Assembly (NCBI GenBank): GCA_965371785.1
Contig: CBDUZS010000071.1
Coordinates: 1 to 11,740 of the forward strand
Direction: 5' to 3'
DNA: 11,740 nt
From: CBDUZS01 sp965371785
Lineage (GTDB): Bacteria; Fermentibacterota; Fermentibacteria; Fermentibacterales; JCC-6
This document shows, one piece after another, positions 7,251-11,740 of this stretch. A model generated the notes under the pieces. That model did no database searches. It was not told where the DNA came from and saw nothing but the letters and a program-made list of their open reading frames with translations. Every line of letters begins with the position of its first letter. Within the stretch, counting starts at the first letter, position 1. The position numbers and the translations under genes are program-made.

Positions 7251-8450
7251 TCAGGGCTCCCATACGACTGCGATAGTGGAGGGAATCACGGGGTACTCCA
7301 GCTTGACCCTGTAGAGGTCGTATTTCGTGTCATCTAGGTTTCTCCTGGAGAATGCGTCTCTCAGCATCTCCTCGTAGCGGCGGACCTCGTGCAGATAGGA
7401 TGCGGAGATGCCGCTTCCCATGAATTTGACTGATGAATCGGTGGGAAGACGCTCCCTTTGCGAACGCAGGTACCCGGGAACGTGGGGGCAGCCCCTGTAA
7501 TCGACATCGGTGAACACCCTCAGCTGGAGTTCCGGCCTGTTCAGCAGATCACGGTCGATGAACATGTCCATGACCAGTGTCTCGACTGGAGTGGAGATCT
7601 TCAGGCTCGTGCCGTCGCCCTCATCGAAGCCCAGCTGGTTCTCGGTCCGGTAGTGGTTTGCGAAGACCAGGGTCATCAGAGCGGTCTTACCGGTGGAATC
7701 CGGAAAGATCTCCTGCAGGTAGTCGATACTGTCCAGATGCTTCTCGACGTCCGGAAACTCACATGAGCAGAACTCGGGGTACCATGGAATAGAGCCGTCT
7801 CCCGGGAGCTCATCCGGGCTGACAAGAGGTCTGTCGAAATCCGGGGGCTCTATCGTTCCGCTCCTCTTGCGTGTCAGTGGGTGCTCGTAGCACCATGACA
7901 CATTGGGTCTGTTCCTGCGCATGTCCGCGAAACCCTTGATGTGTGTTATGTCAAGAAGCCGTCTGTCAGAAGAGGGTGATACGAACTGTGTGAAGAACTC
8001 GACCCTTGCCTCGAGACCGTAGATGAACCTGTTGGCATGGAATGCCGCTTTCTGCTGCTCACGGTAAACCTGGATGAGACCGTCCTGGGAGAAAGCGAGC
8101 AGCATGAGTTCGAGACTCGAACGATCTCCTGCATGAACATCGACAAGGGCCGTGAATTCATCGAAAGCCTGTCGGGCTTCATCGAGCAGGAGGGGGGAAA
8201 TGCCTTTGGCGGCTGAGGCTTTCAGGAAACTCCCGAATGCCGCCTTGCGTGGAATGTACTGGGCAGCAAGGAAGATGTCTTCGAGCTCGTATATCTTGAA
8301 GAGCTTCCAGCCCAGCATCCTGTCGATGGCAAGGGTCCGGTACACGTTGCAGGGCTGCTCGATGGAGACGGGGAGCTCCCTCAGGATAGACGATATGGCG
8401 TTTCTCAACCGGACAAGTCTCTTGCTTGCCTGTCTGTGAAGTCCCTTCAA
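7251..8450 (-). CDS. Conserved-looking protein of unknown function with HTH-like N-terminus
   Basis: About 399 residues, soluble, with no signal peptide or membrane segment. The N-terminal third is helical and basic (HRQASKRLVRLRNAI). Residues about 35-54 (NVYRTLAIDRMLGWKLFKIY) look like a helix-turn-helix, so DNA binding is possible. The C-terminal half is strand-rich and ends YDLYRVKLEYPVIPSTIAVVWEP. From memory it resembles unnamed HTH-type hypothetical proteins of Planctomycetes and relatives, but I cannot name a family. I chose TTG at 8448-8450 because GGAGG (8456-8460) lies 5 nt upstream. ATG at 8460-8462 and TTG at 8466-8468 are in frame but lack a ribosome binding site. It ends 13 bp from the convergent stop at 7237 with no hairpin between. 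It diverges from birA across a 431-bp intergenic region. Confidence 0.75.
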   Translation of the reverse strand: MKGLHRQASKRLVRLRNAISSILRELPVSIEQPCNVYRTLAIDRMLGWKLFKIYELEDIFLAAQYIPRKAAFGSFLKASAAKGISPLLLDEARQAFDEFTALVDVHAGDRSSLELMLLAFSQDGLIQVYREQQKAAFHANRFIYGLEARVEFFTQFVSPSSDRRLLDITHIKGFADMRRNRPNVSWCYEHPLTRKRSGTIEPPDFDRPLVSPDELPGDGSIPWYPEFCSCEFPDVEKHLDSIDYLQEIFPDSTGKTALMTLVFANHYRTENQLGFDEGDGTSLKISTPVETLVMDMFIDRDLLNRPELQLRVFTDVDYRGCPHVPGYLRSQRERLPTDSSVKFMGSGISASYLHEVRRYEEMLRDAFSRRNLDDTKYDLYRVKLEYPVIPSTIAVVWEP

Positions 8451-8675
8451 ATCAACCTCCATGCACAACAGGTAGAATATATCTCCCGTGGGAACAATGC
8501 AATGAGTTGAGGATACAGGTTCCTGGCAACGTATATATATATTGACATGGATATCTCTTCATAGCATTGTTAGTAAGTGTTTGATAGCCATGTTGAGATG
8601 GATTGACTGCTGTAAGGAGTACCGGAAGCAGGAGATCAGGAATCAACGGTTGTCATCGCAAAAGAAAAACGACTC

Positions 8676-8753
8676 ACAGGGGTCATTCGAATTTTCCACT
8701 GCGTTGGCCTAGAGCTGATGTCAGCCCCCTGGGAAAGCTTGAATGACCCCTGT
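8676..8753. repeat. 78-bp palindromic REP/MITE-like element
   Basis: The ends are perfect 13-bp inverted repeats: ACAGGGGTCATTC at 8676-8688 and GAATGACCCCTGT at 8741-8753. The arms extend to 22 bp (8676-8697 with 8732-8753) with three mismatches, two of which become G-U pairs in RNA. The 34-bp centre contains a further palindrome, GCTGA-TG-TCAGC, at 8714-8725. An outer pair AACGGTT (8645-8651) and AACCGTT (8768-8774) flanks it. No target-site duplication is visible and there is no T-tract, so it is not an ordinary terminator. GGGGTCA/TGACCCC-ended palindromes are, as I recall, common near REP-associated Y1 transposases (RAYT). A non-autonomous mobile palindrome is the best reading; a structured regulatory RNA is the alternative. 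Confidence 0.6.
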
Positions 8754-8769
8754 CTTCAATTATCGAGAA

Positions 8770-8801
8770 CCGTTAACCAGTAACTGAATTCAGGTTGACA
8801 T
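8770..8801 (+). promoter_or_regulatory. BirA (biotin) operator
   Basis: Two inverted half-sites, CCGTTAACC (8770-8778) and GGTTGACAT (8793-8801), are separated by exactly 14 bp. The known BirA box is TTGTAAACC or TTGTTAACC, N14-16, then its inverse. Each half here keeps the core, and the two agree at 6 of 9 positions. The right half contains the TTGACA -35 box of the promoter, so bound BirA would block RNA polymerase. The downstream gene encodes a BirA with its own DNA-binding domain, which makes autoregulation likely. Confidence 0.75.
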
Positions 8802-8822
8802 AACGCGACCCCGGCTTATAAT
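8795..8822 (+). promoter_or_regulatory. Consensus sigma70 promoter of the birA-bioD operon
   Basis: A perfect -35 TTGACA (8795-8800) and a perfect -10 TATAAT (8817-8822) are separated by 16 bp. Transcription would begin near 8829, giving a leader of about 53 nt before the birA ATG at 8882. A promoter this close to consensus fits one that is held down by a repressor at the overlapping operator. Confidence 0.8.
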
Positions 8823-8881
8823 CAATTCTTGCATTCCAACGTGTATTATCGTTGTTCCGGCTTTCTTGGTGGAGTGTCTGA

Positions 8882-9862
8882 ATGAACGAGATCACCAGTC
8901 ACATACTGGAACTTCTCAGACGGGAAGAGACTCACCTCTCGGGACAGCAGATATCCGAAGAACTGGCTATTTCGAGGACTGCGGTATGGAAGCATATCAG
9001 ACAGCTCCGCAATGCAGGATACTACATCGAGGCTTCACCCAGGTGCGGATATCGTCTGAGGTTCTCTCCCGATCTGCCTTCCGGGATGGAAATCCGTCCG
9101 TTTCTTCACACCGATATAATAGGCAGGAAGATCATCTTCCACACTGAGGTCGATTCCACGAACGAGGTAGCTGGCGAACTCGCTCAGGATGGAGAACCCG
9201 AAGGCACTGTGGTAATTGCCGACTACCAGTCAGCAGGCAGGGGGAGACTCGACAGGAGCTGGCACTCTCCATCCGGGATGAACCTCTACGTTTCCGTGAT
9301 ACTTCGCCCCCCGGTTACTCCCTTCGATGCCCCGCAGATGTCGATCGTGACGGTTGTGGCCGCCGTCCGCGCCATAATGAGAGTTGTTCCCGGGATCGAT
9401 ATCGGCATCAAGTGGCCCAACGATATAATAACCGGCGGCAAGAAGCTCTCGGGGACACTCTTCGACATGAAAACCGACATGGATCGTGTTGATTACCTCG
9501 TTGCAGGCATCGGTATCAACGTCAACATGGTTGAAATGGATGATTCCATAGATCAGAAGGCGACCTCTCTCAAGCTCGAGACCGGCAAGGAAACATCCCG
9601 GCCGCAACTTGCAGCCGCACTTCTGGAGGAGCTGGAGAACGCGTACATGCAATGGCTCGCAAAAGGGCTGAGTGTTTTTAAAACGTTCTGGGAAGAGAAG
9701 TCCATTCTCATCGGCAGGACGGTAGAAGTTGATACGCCTGCGGGCAGCCTGCGCGGTCGAGTCAAAGGGCTTTCGAAAACGGGTGGATTGAACCTGGAAC
9801 TCGATGATGGACAGTCAATGGAAGTGCTTGCAGGGAATGTTCACATCACGTCCCTATCCTGA
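8882..9862 (+). CDS. birA: Bifunctional biotin--protein ligase / biotin operon repressor
   Basis: BirA makes biotinyl-5'-AMP from biotin and ATP and transfers biotin to a lysine of carboxyl carrier proteins. As the holo-dimer it also represses biotin genes. The protein has 326 residues, normal for the bifunctional class. Residues 1-62 form a winged HTH (ISEELAISRTAVWKHI, wing near CGYRLR). The catalytic domain has GRGRLDRSW (119-127), the adenylate-binding loop, KWPND (177-181) with the key lysine, KLSGTLFDM and GIGINVN. The C-terminal SH3-like domain ends AGNVHITSLS. The ATG at 8882 has GGTGGAG 7 nt upstream. An operator and consensus promoter lie directly upstream, so autoregulation is expected. 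bioD follows after 18 bp. Confidence 0.96.
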   Translation: MNEITSHILELLRREETHLSGQQISEELAISRTAVWKHIRQLRNAGYYIEASPRCGYRLRFSPDLPSGMEIRPFLHTDIIGRKIIFHTEVDSTNEVAGELAQDGEPEGTVVIADYQSAGRGRLDRSWHSPSGMNLYVSVILRPPVTPFDAPQMSIVTVVAAVRAIMRVVPGIDIGIKWPNDIITGGKKLSGTLFDMKTDMDRVDYLVAGIGINVNMVEMDDSIDQKATSLKLETGKETSRPQLAAALLEELENAYMQWLAKGLSVFKTFWEEKSILIGRTVEVDTPAGSLRGRVKGLSKTGGLNLELDDGQSMEVLAGNVHITSLS

Positions 9863-9880
9863 GCAAAGGAATACGGCTGT

Positions 9881-10627
9881 ATGAAGGGCATATTCGTTGT
9901 CGGAACCGGAATCGGTGTTGGCAAGACGATAGTCACCGCGGGAATAGTCAGAGCCCTGCGTAACTCTGGAATCGATGCGGTTCCGGCCAAACCAATACAG
10001 ACCGGCTGCATACAGACCGGAACGGAGCTGATGGCTCCGGACCTCGAGTACTGCCTTGCGGTGGCAGGAGTGAAACCTCTGGACGGTGAGAGGGAGCTCA
10101 TGTGTCCTTACCGTTACAGACCGGCATGCTCGCCTCACCTTGCGGGGCGTCTGTCAGGTGTTTACGCCGCCGGCAACCGGATAACCACCTGCCTTGATGC
10201 TCTTGCCTCATCACATGATATGGTGGTTGCCGAATCGATCGGCGGTGTACTCACTCCCATGAACGAATCCAGAACGATGCTGGATCTGGTGCGGGAAATC
10301 GGGTGGCCGATCCTGCTCGTTGCCTCGGGATCTTCCGGCACGATCAATCACACTCTTCTTTCACTGGCAGTTCTCCGAAACAGCGGTCTTCAGCCCGAGG
10401 GAGTTGTTGTGAATCACTGGTACAGTGAGCCGGACATGACCGGAAGAGACAACCGCGCAGCGATCGAGAGGTTCGGGAATGTAACAGTTCTTGCAGAGGT
10501 CCCTTTCGTCGATAATTTCGAATCGGATGATATTCGCCACAGGCACCATGAAACATTCAAGTCACTGATTGCCGGTCTTGGTATCTCACCTGTTTCAGAA
10601 GCACTGGGAAGAACCTCTTCCCGATAA
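9881..10627 (+). CDS. bioD: ATP-dependent dethiobiotin synthetase
   Basis: BioD closes the ureido ring of 7,8-diaminopelargonate with CO2 and ATP to give dethiobiotin, the penultimate step of biotin synthesis. The 248-residue protein is slightly longer than usual. It shows the P-loop GTGIGVGKT (8-16), the catalytic KPIQTG lysine K37, a switch-like AESIGGVLTP (117-126) in place of the common VEGAGGLLVP, and GTINHTLLSLAVLR (153-166), the conserved helix of the family. The ATG at 9881 is preceded by AAAGGA (9865-9870). It sits 18 bp after birA and should share its biotin-repressed promoter. No bioA, bioB or bioF is in the window, so other pathway genes must lie elsewhere, if present. Confidence 0.95.
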   Translation: MKGIFVVGTGIGVGKTIVTAGIVRALRNSGIDAVPAKPIQTGCIQTGTELMAPDLEYCLAVAGVKPLDGERELMCPYRYRPACSPHLAGRLSGVYAAGNRITTCLDALASSHDMVVAESIGGVLTPMNESRTMLDLVREIGWPILLVASGSSGTINHTLLSLAVLRNSGLQPEGVVVNHWYSEPDMTGRDNRAAIERFGNVTVLAEVPFVDNFESDDIRHRHHETFKSLIAGLGISPVSEALGRTSSR

Positions 10628-10672
10628 CGGCCGCCAGTCCCTGACCGCTGACTTCGCTTTTGCTCGGCCAAG

Positions 10673-10942
10673 ATGGACACGGATATGAACCACAGAATCA
10701 TATTTGCCTTACTCGCTTCAGTTATCGCTACGGGCATGTCGGATCACGAAGACGGCTCTATCGGCGGCTTCTTCGGGCGCTATCCATACCTCGAACGGCT
10801 TGTCCGGCATGGAGAGCTCACCTGGGCGAAGCCCATAGAAACCGTTGACATGGACCTGATCATGTCCCTGATTGACAGCGGATTCCTGTCCTCAAAGGAA
10901 GCCGAGTGGTACGTCCGGGTCGAGGAAGACCAGGATGATTAG
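10673..10942 (+). CDS. Small hypothetical protein coupled to the radical SAM gene
   Basis: An 89-residue reading frame of unknown function. After a second possible start at Met5 (10685) comes a short hydrophobic run (RIIFALLASVIATGM), either a weak signal peptide or a short membrane segment. A charged remainder follows (ERLVRHGELTW) and an acidic tail, EEDQDD. Neither start has a clear ribosome binding site. Its stop overlaps the next gene's ATG by 8 nt (10935-10942), and it lies 45 bp after bioD in the same direction, which favours a real operon member. I do not recognise a family. Confidence 0.6.
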   Translation: MDTDMNHRIIFALLASVIATGMSDHEDGSIGGFFGRYPYLERLVRHGELTWAKPIETVDMDLIMSLIDSGFLSSKEAEWYVRVEEDQDD

Positions 10943-11740
10943 CGGTTCCGTACAGTGTATCCTCTGTCCCTTCGCCTGCACACTCGCTCCCGGAGAAAGG
11001 GGAAGATGCGGCGTCAGGCTCAACCGCGGGGGGGAGCTCATCAGCCTTGTTTACGGAAAGCCGGTCGCGGTACATGTAGATCCCGTCGAGAAGAAACCAC
11101 TGTACCATTTCCATCCAGGAGAGAGTGTTCTATCGATTGCCACCGCAGGATGCAACCTGAGATGCCTGAACTGCCAGAACTGGGAGATATCACAGGCCCT
11201 TCCGGAGGATGTGCCGCCTTACGATCTCATGCCCGAAGCAGTGGTCGAAATGGCAATCGAACAGGGATGCGGGGCTATTGCATATACTTACACTGAACCA
11301 GTTGTTTTCTACGAGTACGTGCAGGACACCGCGCGAGTGGCCAGGGAAAGAGGGTTGAGCAACATCCTGGTTACCGCGGGATACATAAACGAAGGTCCGC
11401 TCCGGGAACTCGCGGAGCTCATCGATGCCGCGAACATCGATCTCAAGTCGATGTCGGAAAGTTTCTACAACGAGGTATGCGGAGCCACGCTCGGACCGGT
11501 GCAGAAATGCGTATCCGTGCTTCATGAAATGGGTGTATGGATCGAGGTAACGAACCTGATAATCCCGACTCTGAACGATTCCGAAGAGCAGACGGAGCTG
11601 CTGTACAACTGGGTTCTCGATACGGTTGGCCCGAACGTACCACTCCATTTCTCTCGGTTCTTTCCCATGTACAGAATGATCGACCTCCCGCCCACGCCTG
11701 CGGGAACACTTGCATCGGCAAGGTCGAGGGCTCTCGAAGC
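10935..11740 (+). CDS. amrS: AmmeMemoRadiSam system radical SAM enzyme (3' end beyond window)
   Basis: An open frame of 268 codons runs off the window edge. The N-terminus has CILCPFACTLAPGERGRCGVR at about residues 8-28, the extra cysteine motif of this PflA-like family. The radical SAM cluster motif CxxxCxxC appears as AGCNLRCLNCQNWE (about residues 75-88), binding a 4Fe-4S cluster that cleaves S-adenosylmethionine. Further family marks are AYTYTEP, ANIDLKS, EVTNLIIPTLNDSEE and LHFSRFFPMYR followed by LPPTP. Family members normally occur with MEMO and AMMECR1 genes, which would be expected beyond 11740. The substrate is not established as far as I know. Its ATG lies inside the end of the small upstream gene, with GAGGA 8 nt before it, indicating translational coupling. 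Confidence 0.92.
   Translation, partial: MISGSVQCILCPFACTLAPGERGRCGVRLNRGGELISLVYGKPVAVHVDPVEKKPLYHFHPGESVLSIATAGCNLRCLNCQNWEISQALPEDVPPYDLMPEAVVEMAIEQGCGAIAYTYTEPVVFYEYVQDTARVARERGLSNILVTAGYINEGPLRELAELIDAANIDLKSMSESFYNEVCGATLGPVQKCVSVLHEMGVWIEVTNLIIPTLNDSEEQTELLYNWVLDTVGPNVPLHFSRFFPMYRMIDLPPTPAGTLASARSRALE

Larger units (their letters stand above)
8451..8881. other. Gene-free divergent intergenic region
   Basis: These 431 bp separate the unknown minus-strand gene from birA. They contain an alternating TA tract at 8532-8541, a 78-bp palindromic element (8676-8753), a BirA operator (8770-8801) and a consensus promoter (8795-8822). The 8469-8640 part is AT-richer than the genes around it and presumably carries the promoter of the minus-strand gene, though no pair of boxes stands out. 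No tRNA or credible ORF was found. Confidence 0.6.

Noticed and set aside
8542..8547. TTGACA following the TA tract as a -35 box
   Set aside because: No acceptable -10 box lies 15-19 bp downstream on the plus strand, and no gene follows until birA, which has its own consensus promoter.
8590..8712. A 40-codon open frame (MLRWIDCCKEYRKQEIRNQR start) in the birA upstream region
   Set aside because: It has no ribosome binding site, its end lies inside the palindromic element, and its composition gives no recognisable family. Chance opening in a non-coding stretch is more likely.
8676..8753. Palindrome as a simple rho-independent terminator for an upstream transcript
   Set aside because: The loop is 34 bp and no T-tract follows either arm; no plus-strand gene precedes it.

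Overview
The window looks like chromosomal DNA from a free-living Gram-negative-type bacterium of moderately high GC. Strong GGAGG-type ribosome binding sites are paired with several non-ATG starts (TTG, GTG). There are several small secreted proteins, one ending in a Por-secretion/FlgD-Ig-like C-terminal domain of the 'SPNP...LYDSTGR...LPSGLY' kind. That combination points to the FCB superphylum or a related candidate phylum (Fermentibacterota or Eisenbacteria-like). The taxonomic placement is inference and weak. No phage, IS transposase, CRISPR array, tRNA or rRNA is visible.

Layout. (1) 1-112: the tail of a possible plus-strand gene and a strong bidirectional hairpin terminator. (2) 113-2569: three small exported proteins. 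Two are on the minus strand: a six-bladed beta-propeller built of exact 38-residue blades, and a protein with a T9SS-like C-terminal domain. One is on the plus strand: a jelly-roll/LamG-like protein with a clear promoter. (3) 2692-7237: a two-gene signalling operon. It holds a 1145-residue class III nucleotide cyclase fused to a STAND/AAA ATPase and nine TPRs, followed 10 bp later by a zinc-ribbon, single-TM, NHL-propeller protein. (4) 7251-8450, minus strand: a conserved-looking protein of unknown function that ends 13 bp from the convergent end of the signalling operon. (5) 8451-8881: a gene-free divergent intergenic region. It carries a 78-bp palindromic REP/MITE-like element, a near-perfect BirA operator and a consensus sigma70 promoter. 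(6) 8882-11740: the apparent operon birA - bioD - small ORF - amrS-like radical SAM gene, the last cut by the window edge.

How the genes work together. BirA senses biotin through biotinyl-AMP. It should bind the operator that overlaps its own promoter, so birA and the dethiobiotin synthetase bioD would be repressed when biotin is plentiful. The AmmeMemoRadiSam-type radical SAM protein is translationally coupled to a small unknown protein at the end of this operon. Separately, the cyclase-ATPase-TPR protein would make cAMP or cGMP in response to a ligand or partner. Its co-transcribed membrane propeller protein is a candidate partner with one domain on each side of the membrane. I regard this pair, the exact-period propeller and the palindromic element as the most worthwhile leads.
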